DNA of 64,000 nt from Morella rubra (lineage: Eukaryota > Streptophyta > Magnoliopsida > Fagales > Myricaceae), in the NCBI GenBank assembly GCA_003952965.2, contig CM025852.1, positions 14,562,986-14,626,985 on the forward strand, given 5' to 3'. Shown piece after piece: positions 24,171 to 36,410 of the stretch (positions are counted from its first letter, which is position 1; every line of letters begins with the position of its first letter). Position numbers and translations under genes: made by a program. The notes under the pieces are model-generated. The model saw only the letters and a list, made by a program, of their open reading frames with translations, was not told the DNA's origin and did no database searches.

Positions 24171-24284
24171 AGAAAAGAATTCAAGTCTAAAAGACAAAAG
24201 ATTATTTTCTTTGAAAATACTTTGCGGGTCCTATAATCTTAAGTTGTGGTATATGTATGAAATACCAAATTTGTATTGGAATTT

Positions 24285-24530
24285 ATTATGCAATGATTTT
24301 CATGCATAGATATTATGTAGAAATATGACGTAATGATATTCATGCATAGAGATTATGCGGAAATATTGTGCGATGATTATTCATGCATAAAAATTATGTG
24401 GAAATATGATGAAATGATATTCATCACAGAGATTATGTTAAAATATTATCTGATGATTATTCATGCATAGAGAGTATGCATAAATGTTATGCAATGATTA
24501 TGTATGCACATAAGTTATGTGACATTCGTT
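24285..24530. repeat. ATTCATGCATAGAGATTATG minisatellite
   Basis: About six copies of a 38-44-bp unit built on GATATTCATGCATAGA, GATTATGCGGAAATAT and ATGCAATGAT, alternating slightly different variants. Confidence 0.75.
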
Positions 24531-25367
24531 CATAACATGAGCATGTGGGTCTTGTGCTGTAAGTGGCAGTACTATGAGGAAGTATTGTGGTGTAACGTGC
24601 AACCACCACACTGACAGGATCATGTGGGTGGTCTCCTATAGGCATGAATCGCAGGCGCTTTACCTTGAATCGTCCTGGTGTCTATGTTAGTACAAGATTG
24701 TCCCAGTAGAAGGAGAAATGAGATGCACAACCCTAACTGGAAGTCAAATAGAGCGTAGTGAAAGGATCACATTCTTGGTTTCCAGCATCACATTCATCAT
24801 ATGACCTGTCATTATTTTCTATTAGTTAATGTTAAATATTCATGCTTTATATGCTTTAAGAATTTGTTAATGTTATTTGTTTGTCATGCCATGCTTCTCT
24901 GATCTTACTAAGTCCTTATGACTCACTCACCCCTTCTATTATTGTGCTTGTATGTTGTCTAATTATTAGTAGACCATGAGAACTCACGAGTTCTGATAGA
25001 CTTTCACCCATTAGACTCAGCTGCAAACTGTCTAGAGGCTTAGCACTGGGTAGTCTGTAATGCTTTGTTGATTGGATACATGGTGTGGGAGAACTCATTT
25101 TCTAATATTAAAATATTATGTTTGAGACTCTAATTTTGTTGTTATCACTTACGTTTGTGAATATTTGTATAATGTTCAGCTTAAAACTTTCCAAATATAT
25201 TTTGCTGACATGATAACTATTTGGCTTGAGTAGCTAAATATGTTTATATTTCGTAGCTTTTGAAATGGTCGAGTGGGCCCAGTATTTTTGTTAATAGTCC
25301 ATAGTTTTGACTTGTTGGTAAATCTTCATGGTAAAGTACAGCCTTCTTAAGTCTATACTTCTATATT

Positions 25368-25860
25368 GGGGGAAAAGTCATAGTTATCCCCATATCAATA
25401 TGCTAAAATCAATTTCGTATCTACAATTATCAAAATGACGATTTATGTTCTTTATCTTTGGAAATCATTAATGTATGCCCCCGTCCAAATCAGGCGTTAA
25501 GTTAGACGGAAAAACATGTCAAATGATCGAAATGCCCATCAGAAAATATAAAAAATAATAATTTAAGAAATAAATTAAAAATTAATAGATTATTGAAATA
25601 AAGTTTCAATAGTTTTATTTAAAAAATATTATTTTTTAAAAAAAAATTTATTTTATAATGTTTTTTTTAATTTTTAATTTTTGTATTGGAGTTTTTTTTC
25701 GGTCATTTTACATTCTTTTCCATTTGACTTAACACCTAATTTGGACAGGGGCACATATTCATGATTTTAAAAAGATAAATGACATAAATCGCCATTTTGA
25801 TAATTGCGGATACAAAATTGATTTTACCTATACATACGAGACTAACTATGACTTTTTACA
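25368..25860. mobile_element. 493-bp MITE with 9-bp target duplication
   Basis: Terminal inverted repeats of about 140 bp: the left half has AAAAGTCATAGTTA, AATCAATTTCGTATC and CAATTATCAAAATG, and the right half their complements. The flanks are TTCTATATT (25359-25367) and TTTTATATT (25861-25869), a 9-bp target duplication with one mismatch. Long TIRs plus 9-bp duplication point to a Mutator-type MITE. The interior is AT-rich and non-coding. Confidence 0.85.
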
Positions 25861-25869
25861 TTTTATATT

Positions 25870-26900
25870 GAGATTTTTAAATACATTTTGAGCAATGATC
25901 CTAATATTATATTATTGATTTCTACTTATTTCCAACATATATGAACTCATTTCCTTTCCTGTCAACATGACAATATTAGGAAAATGGTGTTACATCTTTA
26001 TTTTGATTTCGATTTCTTAACTTTTGTTATTTTAAGATAATAATACCGATTTGATTTTACATTGGCATAAAGAGATTTTAGATAAAATTATTTCGTTATT
26101 TTAATTACATTATATCTCTAACTTTTGAAACCTCTTTACATCAATCTATGACTAAACCACTTTTCAATTGAACATTTCAATTAAATCTAGAAAGGGCACT
26201 TGGTCATTCGAAACAGAACATACATGTCGTATTGCTAATAATTATTATTTATTATAATAAAGATAAGCCTATTGAGGGGAATAATGACGAGCATGAGACA
26301 TGACAGGGGTGAATTGGGTTGTAAAATTTTTTCAAAACAAACTTAAAAATCTAAGTTTTCAATCTCAACAAACAAGTAAATAAAATAGAGTTGGGTTAGA
26401 GAAATCAAATGCTTGTATTTTTTTACGTAGTTTGGCAACCTTGCTTACGTCCATCACTCAAGTTTCTTTCCGAGCTTGAGACTTTCCACTATAGAGGTTT
26501 ATTCAGTAGATTTAAACTCCACTCAATAGAAGTTTTTTTGTTTCTTATTGTTGAGTTACGGGCTTAACAGACCTTTTATGACCTCAAAGCTAAGAAAAGG
26601 CCTAAGCTTTGTTATACCAATTCAGCCAATTAAAAACTAAGAAAAACCCTAATCCTAGCATGTTTTTTAGTCCTTATTTGCTACCACCCTAAAGAATTCT
26701 GAAAATCCTAGCTCTCTCTGAATACCACACTTTCTTTTGAGTTTGAAGAAAAGAAGATACCAGCCGCCTCTCATGCCCTACCACTAGTCTTTTAAGATGC
26801 ATAAATCATATTCTTACAACACCATAATCAGTTTCTCATTATGTCATGAAGATCATATCAAGTTTTCAACTTTTGGCTTTCTATCGAAAATTGGATAAAG
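25870..26900. other. Intergenic and repeat-like DNA
   Basis: To about 26270 nothing is seen beyond AT-rich sequence. From 26270 to 26900 the text (GGGTGAATTGGGTTGTAAAA, TTTTTACGTAGTTTGGCAAC, CCTTGCTTACGTCCATCACT) resembles the LTR of a plant Ty1/copia family known from several genomes. There is no paired copy here. Confidence 0.4.
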
Positions 26901-28340
26901 TTCAGAGAGATTTTTTTTGTACAAAAGCTATTATCTTTTCACTCCACAACACATTCGACATCTTTTCTTGCCTTCTCTTCAAGTGATATCAAAAGTCTAG
27001 CTAGGTAAGGCCCTCTTTTTCCTAAATTCATGAATTTGGATGATTGTTTGAATGAAAAATTGATTTTTGTTGTATGGAATTGTTAGGTCAAGTTTACAGA
27101 GTATAGGAGCAAGGTAAGTAGATATGATTAGACCCTTCTCTTCCAAGCAAAATGTTACATTTTTTTAAAAGGATTCCAAGTTATATGATATATGATGACC
27201 TTTTTTATGCACCCTTTTATGATATTTTATGAGAATGAGGTTTGAAACATTTTAATGTGTGTACTTAATGCACTTATTATGAATTGTTTCTACTATGATG
27301 GAAGGAACGAAAGCAAAGGCAAAAGAAATGTAAGATGATGAATGAAATGTTAAAGAAATAATGAATGATTGAATGTTTATTGGCTCACTCAAGTGCATCA
27401 CTGTTTATTGAGTGATGTCATATCTTAGATGCAACTCCACTTGTATGGTCATGGAAATGGAGTCAGATCGCGAACCCTTACACACGGGTGTAATGTGTGT
27501 TGGCTACTGAAAGGATAAAGATAATATTTTCAAGTTTTGTTTACAATTTGCATGTGAATGTAAGTATGTTTTTAAAGATGAAGATGCATGTTACTTTTAT
27601 TAAAAATGTTTTAAAGATGTTTTTGTTTTTATGTTTTAAATATGAGTTAATTACAATTTCCCCCCCTCAAACTCCAATTGATTCCAAATACCCCCAACAC
27701 TTTAACTCATTACTAACTCACCTTATAAAATTATACTTTTCATTGCGATTCATCTGCAACCGACTGAAGCCATTGTGTCAAACGGTTTCTATCCCACATA
27801 TCAGACACGTGACCTTCTCCTTAAGTGAAAAAATATTTTACTCTTGTTTGAGTCTCTCTAGCCTTCTACAGTGCTTCTAGCAATTCATTAGAGCCAAAAA
27901 ATAATATGTAGTTAGCTGATTTTTTTATAAAAAAAAAAAGAGATGTTTCACTTAGAATCGAGCTGGTAAATTTGTCTTTTTAAGTAAGGAGAAGGTCACG
28001 TGTTGTTTACGTGGACAAACCGTTCAATATACACAATTTCAGCAAGTTAGAGATGAAAATTGCAACGAAGAAGATTAGTGTGAGGGATTGTTACAACGAG
28101 TTAAAATTGTGAAGATATTGAGAGATCGAATGAATAGTTTGAGGGGGAAAATTGTAATATAACCTTTAAATATCCACCTTTTCTGGAGGAGAATGGTCTA
28201 CGAGCCATGAAAAAAAATGATTCTTGCCTAAACTACCTCAGAATAAGTATTTTAGCGTTTTCTTCTTGTATTTTTCTATGATTATGTGTTTATTAGCATG
28301 ACTTTCCTAACTCTATTCGGGGATGAGGTGTTACAATATG
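26901..28340. mobile_element. LTR-like DNA interrupted by a MITE
   Basis: Non-coding sequence ending GAGGTGTTACA at about 28334, like the inner edge of a gypsy LTR, with a GGCTCACTCAAGTGCATC block near 27380. A MITE with target duplication sits inside it. The left edge is undefined. Confidence 0.4.
27644..28164. mobile_element. 521-bp MITE with perfect 9-bp target duplication
   Basis: TTTAAATAT flanks both sides (27635-27643 and 28165-28173). Left end GAGTTAATTACAATTTCCCC; the complement of the right end is GGTTATATTACAATTTTCCC. The inverted similarity extends about 190 bp inward, including ACACGTGACCTTCTCCTTA on both arms. The class is Mutator-like by duplication length. The two open frames over it (for example 27497-27880) are fortuitous. 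Confidence 0.88.
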
Positions 28341-28986
28341 TCAAAGGCTAAAAACGTATGATTGAAAACTAAGCCATAAGAAAGGTTCTTTTTGTGCTCA
28401 AATACATTTATGATATGCATGAACATGATATGTGGTAGGTTAATCTTTTTCATGTGTGATTAGTTTTTCTAAGACATACACGTTCACGAAAGTTATCTAC
28501 CTATGACCTTCTCTAAGTAGGATGTTACAAGTGTTGATTAAATGAAGAACTTTATTTAGTTGTTGGCCATGATTTTGTAGGCAGTTTGGTTAGTGGTCCA
28601 ATCAGAAGGGTAGGACAAAGCCTCCCCATAATTGAATCCAGGGATGTGTCTAAGAACATTTTTTACCTCATACACATAGGGACCCAAGAATCCCTAAAAT
28701 CTGCACCAAAGTCTCATCATCAAGGGAAAATGTGTCTCTCTCTAACCATACTTTCCACCATAATGATCCGTGCATCAATAGTAAATTGTATGTTCGCAAA
28801 AAACATTTGTACTAACCTAGGGTGCAAGTCTTGACCTAGGCCTTACATGCAATTTCACCCTTGATGTTGGAAGAAATATTCCAATTTCAACTCCAATCAT
28901 CTTGTATGGCTCTCTCCCTCGTAATGACCTTTTTCTCAAAATCATTTGAGAATTTCATACTACATGTATACATTGTCACTTACATG
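28341..28986. other. Unassigned DNA upstream of the bZIP gene
   Basis: A short open frame at 28586-28834 shows no motif I recognise. A TAGGATGTTACAAG string near 28517 looks like another LTR edge. Nothing else is supported. Confidence 0.35.
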
Positions 28987-29201
28987 GCGTTTTGCTTGTT
29001 AAAATTTTAACAAAATTTTACTTTTATCAAACACACTTCAAAATTTTATTTTTACTTTATTCTTATTCACCAATAACAAATTTTTTTTTTCACACACTTC
29101 AAAATTTTATTTTTACTTTTATTTCTTATTCACCAATTTCAATATCACCTCTTTTTTAACCGCACAACACAAAATTTTGATAAAATTTTGAAACCAAACG
29201 C
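28987..29201. mobile_element. Small AT-rich MITE just upstream of the bZIP gene
   Basis: The left end GCGTTTTGCTTGTTAAAATT and the complement of the right end GCGTTTGGTTTCAAAATTTT are inverted partners. The interior holds a 60-bp direct repeat beginning CACTTCAAAATTTTATTTTT. It lies within about 500 bp of the likely start of transcription of the GBF-type gene, so it may contribute to the promoter. No convincing target duplication was seen. Confidence 0.6.
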
Positions 29202-29399
29202 AATTTTAATTTGTATAATAGAGCTCGGCATCACATCATCGGCCATCAAGTCTCATCGTGATAATCAGAGGTATTAGAGAGGAGGGATCCACTCGCCAAG
29301 GACAAAAAAAGGACAAAAATGAGATTTCACTTGAAACGAAACGAAAAATCCCACGGGACTGCGACACCGTACGGCGACACACAGAATCCGCGCCGTGAA

Positions 29400-30132
29400 T
29401 CCTCCCCCCCGAAAACAACACAAAGCGAAACCCAAAACCCAAATGAACCCTAATTTCTGACCTCTTCCCTAATTCATCGTCCCAGCAGACCAAGAAAAGG
29501 TTATCTCGGTGAAAAAAAGAAGGGCTAATCTTCTCCGGTCATGGCGTAGCCTTTTCCCTAATTGACCTCGGTGTCTTTCTTCATCCCCTTATTTCTGTAC
29601 TTCCAGCTTCAAAGTACTGCACTACGCCGACGATCAGATTCCGATTTGGTTTCCAGTGCTAAGAGTTCACAAGCGGTAAGTGAAATTCTACTTTTCCGAT
29701 ATGGTTTACGCCATTAAATCTGAGTTTTAGCAATTATTTGCATATAAAAATCTATTTTGCCCTCTCCTTCGTTTTGATTTTAATCTTTATCAAACTCTTA
29801 TTGTATAATCTGTTTGGTCGTTAAGAAATCATAGGAAACTATAGAATCATGTGACTTTTAATGTTAGGGTTTCGATTATTGGGAGCAGATTAGTTTTGCT
29901 GTTTTGCAATTCAATTGTGATCAATGCAATATACCATTCAACAATCGTTGAGTGTCTTTCAGTTTCCCAGAGAATAAATACAACGTAGAAGCATAAGACG
30001 TGAATTATTTTGTTTGGAGTGATTTTGTTTGTTTCCTAGGAGAATTCTGGAGGAATATAGTGCTTAATGATGTAGGTGGTGCTTATATTGTAGTCGGTTT
30101 GAGGAACTTTGGGGAAGTGGTGGTATCGAAGA
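29400..30132 (+). other. 5' UTR and leader intron of the bZIP gene
   Basis: Noncoding exon 1 ends at 29675 before a GTAAGTGAA donor. The leader intron runs 29676-30093 and ends TTATATTGTAG. Exon 2 carries 39 bases of leader before the ATG at 30133. The start of transcription cannot be read exactly. The leader contains a two-codon upstream frame (ATGGCGTAG at 29541), preceding a strong initiator context (AAGAATGGGT). Confidence 0.6.
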
Positions 30133-33100
30133 ATGGGTAGCGGAGAGATGGATAAACAGGCAAAAGAGAAGGAGCCAAAGACACCTCCTGCTACATCTGC
30201 TCCGGCTACTACTACTACTACACAGGTTTACCTTAGTAACTGTGAATTTTTCATTGGAAGTTTCAGGGTAGTCTTAATTTCTTATTGATGATTGCTCATT
30301 TCTGTTGGGTTAATGTGTTTTCAGGAGCAGTCTTCAACTACTGGTACTAGTGCAGTTAATCCTGACTGGTCGGGATTTCAGGTTCTATAGAAAAGCTGTT
30401 ATTTGGATAGTTCTGTTACATATTGTGTTTAGAATTTATATGGAATGGTCATCATTTTTCTTGACAGGCATATTCTCCTATACCTCCACACGGGTTCTTG
30501 GCTTCAAGTCCTCAGGCTCCTCCATATATGTGGGGTGTTCAGGTACTTTGTTTTTTCTGTATTGCTATTAAACTATTTTACATTGATTCTGATTATTGAA
30601 TGCTGTGCTTGTAATGTTGAATGGAATAGTTTGAGTCACTTACTTGACCTTTGAGACTGGTTTTTAAAACTTTACATTGACTAAGATTATTGATAGATGT
30701 CAGTGTTAGTTGACCTTTGGGACTACTTTTTAGATTTCTAAGAATGAAATAGTGGCAGTAGCTTAACAACTGAATTAGTTGTGATTATTTCTAATGTTTG
30801 AATCTAGAGGTCCAAATGAGCTGACTAGGCCATTTGGAAGTTCTTGGCTTCATGTTCTATGCTGGACAAACTAGTGTGGTTGTATATCTGAGCTTGATCA
30901 TGTTAATATGCCATACTGAGCTTATTTGTCATCAAGTTCAATGTTCACTTTTGGTGTTTTAACAAGTGAGATTTTCGAGAATAATGTGCTTCAAGAGTTT
31001 ACTTGGTTCATAGTCATTCCTTGTTCACTTTAATGACTTGGACAATATGCCTCTATCTCTTGTCTTGGCAAGATTGCAGAAAGTCTCTTGAAATCCCCCT
31101 TCTGTTTGCTAAATTAATGAGTGTGCTATAATTTTTTATTGCAGCATATTATGCCTCCTTATGGCACCCCTCCACATCCCTATGTTGCAATGTATCCCCA
31201 TGGTGGCATATATGCTCACCCATCTATTCCTCCGGTATTTTCTTGTACATCATGCTTTGGCACAGTCTCAAATTGTTACTTATGTTCTGTACATGTATAA
31301 CACTATGTACTATGTGCTAATCTCAAACAGGGATCTTATCCTTTTAGTCCTTTTGCTATGCCTTCCCCAAACGGCATGGTTGAGGCTTCTGTAAGTTGCC
31401 TATACTACTGTGGCTTTTGCTTTGATATTCATAAGACATTCCTTTCTCTGTCGAAGTGCATGATGAGAAACTTTTGAATTTGTTCTTAGGGAAATACACC
31501 TGGCAACATGGAAGCAGATGGTAAACCGTCTGAGGTGAAGGAGAAATTGCCCATCAAAAGATCAAAAGGAAGTTTGGGAAGTTTGAATATGATAACAGGG
31601 AAGAATAATGAGCATGGTAAATCATCAGGTGCATCTGCTAATGGAGGTTATTCTAAAAGGTATGGCACCATGCTTGTTGATTGGATGTTTGCCAAATGTC
31701 TTTTGCCAATAAGTTTATGTCTAGTGTTGTTAGATGATGATGACTATTGAATGCTGTTACAGTGTCCAGGCAGACTGTTTATTTTGTTCTTTATGCTTCC
31801 TCTTCTATAATTTTCCTACGAGGGGCTGGCGGAGCTTTTTCTCTCTCTTCCCCCTTCGGTGCTTCTATTTGAAGTTTCATCTGCGATAGAGCTCATCAAA
31901 GTTCATGATTGTTACCATAAAGTTTATATACATTTCATACTTTTCAAGATAACTTGGTGCATATTCAATATTGTGGCGAAGTTCTTTAGCTGATGAGTAA
32001 TAATCTGGGACATGCAGTGCTGAGAGTGCAAGTGAAGGTACAAGTGAAGGAAGTGATGCAAATTCTGAGAGTGTGAGTTCCTTGTCTCTCAGTTCATTTA
32101 ATTTTGTACATTGGCTATCCTTTTTCATTGATTTTGAGCAATTAGGTGCCCACACTAGTTACTGTTACCTGTTCCAATATAGAACTTGCTGTCTTGCTGC
32201 ATTATTTAAGTTTGGATTTGTAATATCTGACCCAGTGTAAGTCTTTTGCCATGGTCTTTCTTCCTCAAGTATTTGTAGTGTTGCATCGTGATGAGTGATT
32301 GTGTTGATAAATTACCTTGCTGAATGACTGACCCAGTGGGAATACTTTGCCATGCTCTTTGATCCCGAAATATGTGTCCCTCTTCTTACCCATGGAAAAA
32401 AAAGGGTATTACTTGTTTTCACATTTCTACCGGTTATGTTCTGAACCAAGGAAACATAAGATGTAGATTATGTTAAAAGGCCTAGTTGCTGCATGTTACG
32501 GCTAATCTTATTTGTAAATTAGTTTGTTTTAAGCTTGCAGACTGCCAAGGCATATATGGGCGTCAAACAATTAAATTGTCAATGCCACCTTTGATCCGGG
32601 CAAGACTTGCTAGAACCGATTACAGATTTTCTAAGCTTGTAGTTGCAGCACAGTTATTAATGTGAGATCTGCTTTGTAGGAGTGCTTGTTTTTGGCTTGT
32701 CCTTCAGACTACCCATTCAACTTTTGTTTTACAGACCTTTTGCCACGCCAATTTCATGTATAATATTATATTCTTTGTTCTTAGAAGGCAAACTACAAAT
32801 TGATGTGTTACACCCTACTTGTCGGAGGACAAGTATTGAGGGATGAGGTGTACTCTTCTCAAAAGAAGTTGTGAGGTTTAGACATTCTGAATTAATCAAT
32901 GTATAGTGAAGAGTTGTCATAATGGGAAAGGAATAGTGAAGATCTCAAATATTTTATAAGATGAGTATGTGGAGAGGAATAAGTATCTTAAGCATGCGGA
33001 GTACCTCATTCTGTTTGATCAAGAAATAATCAATGCAAACTGATCAATATTTTGATAGCTGAAATCAGAAGCAGAGCAATGACTAAAAGAAACTTTTAAA

Positions 33101-36100
33101 TTTATTGTTTTGAGATACTGATCTCTCAGCTATATATATATGTAGATATGGGCTAAGTCAAATAGTTTATAATCCAATTCTTCTGTCACTGCCTTGCATT
33201 GAGGGTAGTCTAAAGAGAGCCTGAAACATTCATTCTATTAAACTAAAGGTTGTGTGTTACTTGTCCAAATTAAAATATTTAATCTTGCTGTCTCCGCATG
33301 GATAATCTCTTCAACAGTATTGTTTGTGTTTTGTTGCTCTATTTTCCCTTCGAGTTCAAAGAAAAGTCTTACATCTTAGTTTTTTGGTTTATGTAGGGCT
33401 CACAAACCGAAGTCAGGGGGTGGGCAAGATTCTTTTGAAGGTTCAGTAATTATCCTTTTTAGTTACCATAAAAGGCATATGGGATGGAAACCTTTTCTGC
33501 TATAGATGTAATAATATCTATTAACAAAAAAATCCGTGTCTTTTTACAGCTGAAGCATCTCAGAATGGCAATTCTGTGCATGTTCCTCAGAATGGAGGAC
33601 CAAATACACCTCACGCAATGGTGAATCAAGCAATGGCCATGGTGCCAATGTCAGGTGCTGGTGCTGCTCCTTTAGCTGTTGCTGGTCCCACCACAAATTT
33701 AAATATTGGAATGGATTATTGGGGTGCTCCAACTTCATCAGCTATTCCTGCAATGCGTGCGAAGGTTCCATCTACTCCGGTTGCAGGAGTTGTTTCTGGA
33801 TCGCGGGACAGTGTTCAGTCACAGCTTTGGCTGCAGGTTGATCTAAGTCCATGAATTAACTTCGGTTCACTTGCTTAAATCGAGGGTCTTCTCTAAAAAG
33901 ACCTCGTCAATTTAGTTGCACGGGCTCTCTCCAATTAATAAAGCATATGAATCTTCTCTGCAGACATAGTAGCGTTATATGAAGTTTCCTACTCTGAATT
34001 TGTGGTCACTGCCTGTGAAACGTGGTGATAACCAAATATATTGTCTTACACACCACAAGCAACTTAATCTGTTACAATAGTTATGCATGGTTCACCATGT
34101 TATCACTAAAAACTTTCAACTTAATAGTGTCTAGATGGCTTGCAATGTTAATCTGAGTCCACGAATTTTCTAATTACAACTTTACCTAACTTGCTTTAGT
34201 TATGTTTGTTTGGTAATGTGATCTTGTTAATTTACGTCTGGGGATTTGTATTTAGTGAACTACCTCTGAAGAAATCATTTTCCTACCTTTAGTCCTCCAT
34301 AAAATTCTCTGTGGTTGCTCATTGTGAGTGATATGTACCAAACTACAGCTGACATGCAAGGTACATTTGTTTGGTCATTTTTGGCTGCATCTTGTACTTG
34401 TTTTTACTCAAAGCAAATTACTTTAGCTTGCTGTTGCAATCTTTCATTCTCATTGCACCGTGCCGACTCTAGCCAATTCCCTTTGTATTTTTATGTACTG
34501 CTTTCGTCATTGTCCTATTGGCGCACCGATAAATTTTTCTTTCTTTTGACTGTTTAATTTTTGTGAGCACAAATAGCCACACAAATCAGTTAAAAGCAGA
34601 CTCAACAAGCCTACGGTAGATTTCATGCTTTCTATGATCTTTCATCTGTTTGCCATTAGTATCTTCCTATAACTTATAATAAAAAACAAAAAGTATTCGC
34701 TATTCGATGTAATAACATATTTGATTTCATAATAATTACCTGATGGTATGACAGCATAATCCAATCATTGCACTAAGAAAGAATTGACAAATACGAGTTC
34801 ACTACTTAAGGACTTGTAATTAACTAATGATATCTGTAGTGCCCATGCTATTGCTGTCCCATATCTATCAGAGTTTCTTTTGAACCATTCTGTCTTGCCA
34901 AGCTTTATTAATGTACCTGTTGGAAGGCTTCGATAAAGTAGAGTCGTCAAGTTCTGAGTTCTGGTTGCTTGCATGTTGACTTTGTATTTTTCTCATGGGA
35001 AAGCACATATTGATGTATGGATTTTGATTTTCGTTCTTGGTGGCTAGACTGGGACTGGTCTTTTTTTGCTTTAAGAAATAATGATGACCATTGGAATGTG
35101 TGGTTTGTTTGTATAATATTCTGCTTTTCTCTTCACCAAGTTGAGGGTCCGGATTGTTGATGCCAAAGCTGGATTCTAGACTTATTTTACTGGATCTGAA
35201 AGTACAGATTAATATTACAGAAAATGAAGTAAAATATTTTACTTTATGTTCCTAAACTACCACCCTATTTGCAATGTACCCTCCAAATGCTGCTCTTGAC
35301 AATTGACATGCTTAAACTACCATGTTGGTTATAATTTTTATGTTAGATTTAACAGAAGAAATCAGCTCAAAAATTCAGTTGTATAGATATTTTGCCAACC
35401 AAGCTGCAGGTCAATATTGGTAATCTCATTCGGATCATTAATTAAATTGATTGATGTTCAATAGGCATTTGATAATTTTTAATATTTTGCATGTCATTCC
35501 ATCCCCTAAAATGTTGAGTTCCAGCTGATTAAAATGTTAGTAGAAGTGTATGTTTTATTGGTTAATACTTTTTTTCTGTTTAAATCTTCACTGTACGATA
35601 ACTTGACTCGTTAAAAGTTGATGCTTCATAGCAACAATGATCGTCAGGTTTTTTTTTTTTTTTTATTCTGTCTAAGTGTCAAGTCCTTCGGTAACTGCCT
35701 TGACTTTTTTGTATTGAAAGACAAGTTCAAATCTACTTCCAAAGACTATATTTTCAAAAACAAGTTGATATTTCTATCACCGTAAGCATCTTTCTCTAAC
35801 TGCCAATCTAAGGTTTATTTTCTTGTATTTCTATCTTGGAACTCTGCCATATGATCTCGATCAAAGAAATTTTGGGTGGGTATTGATAACTCTTAGTTTT
35901 GACTTCTCCAATTCCACCACAGGATCACAGCTCTCATTTGTCTGCTCTTCTTTTTCGTTGTCTATTACTCTTAATTTTTTGTTCATGAATCAGACCTCAA
36001 CAATATGGAACTAATTTTCCTTCAGACATCAGACAATCATTGTTTTCCCTCAGCCTCAGTGTCATATGTCGATTGCCAACTATCCTCTTTATTGAACTAG

Positions 36101-36410
36101 CTATTTTTTTGGATTGCAGGAATGGACAAGAGCTATAAGAACAAAGAGAGGAAGCAAATCAAATAGAAATCTGCTCTAATTCCAGGTTACCGTCAAGCAG
36201 CTTAAATGTCTTTTTTAATTTATCTTTTTTTCTATTGGACTACCTTGAATAGCTTAGTCATACTTTACAGATCGCTATTGATGCTCTGAGTCAGCGATAT
36301 CCGATGAGCTGGCCTCAGCGCTGCGACATACCTTAAAAGAAGAAAATGCAGTCTTAGATCAGACATTGACCAGGCATCCTAGGCACGCCTATCGAGCAGC
36401 TTCTACATGA
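30133..36410 (+). pseudogene. GBF-type (group G) bZIP transcription factor, frame broken as assembled
   Basis: Group G bZIPs bind G-box (CACGTG) promoters in the nucleus as dimers. Coding exons seen: 30133-30225, 30325-30381, 30468-30542, 31145-31234, 31331-31390, 31490-31659, 32018-32072, 33397-33440 and 33550-33836, all with GT-AG borders and matching phase. They encode the proline-rich MFMR region (PDWSGFQAYSPIPPHGF, PPYMWGVQHIMPPYG, YPHGGIYAHPSIPPGSYPF), then [19 protein letters not shown] and NLNIGMDYWGAPTS, as in GBF1/bZIP16/bZIP68. The basic region and zipper should follow. At 36120-36190 and about 36280-36410 the DNA clearly derives from them (AGGAAGCAAATCAAATAG, GAAGAAAATGCA) but small indels destroy the frame. 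Exon 33397-33440 also has one extra A near 33403. The defect may be assembly error rather than gene loss. Confidence 0.85.
36120..36410 (+). pseudogene. bZIP basic region and leucine-zipper exons with indels
   Basis: The first piece begins right after the acceptor GGATTGCAG. Aligned by eye with the conserved DNA for RKQSNRESARRSRLRKQ, it shows at least five insertions or deletions in 70 bases. The second piece matches DNA for DELAQRA, LKEENA, LRS and the following zipper heptads, with extra bases in GGCCTCAGCG, CTTAAAAGAAG, AGGCATCCTAGGCACGCC and elsewhere. Substitutions are few compared with indels. No open frame spans either piece. A further match to a GBF C-terminal exon is possible near 36870-36910 but is too damaged to assert. 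Confidence 0.75.

Larger units (their letters stand above)
22345..25358. mobile_element. Long LTR-like retroelement DNA
   Basis: No coding domains. The stretch resembles long LTRs of plant gypsy elements: a TATAATACCC start, GA-rich leader (23095-23250), two minisatellites, and a conserved-looking block near 24530-24740 followed by GACTCACTCACCCCTTCTA (24921-24939). No second LTR, primer site or polypurine tract was found, so it may be a solo or truncated LTR, and the edges are approximate. Confidence 0.45.

Noticed and set aside
23925..24530. CRISPR-like array of regular direct repeats
   Set aside because: The units are diverged, spacers are not unique and the context is plant LTR DNA. These are minisatellites.
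27497..27880. A 127-residue open frame
   Set aside because: It crosses the edge of a MITE with a clear target duplication, so the frame is accidental.
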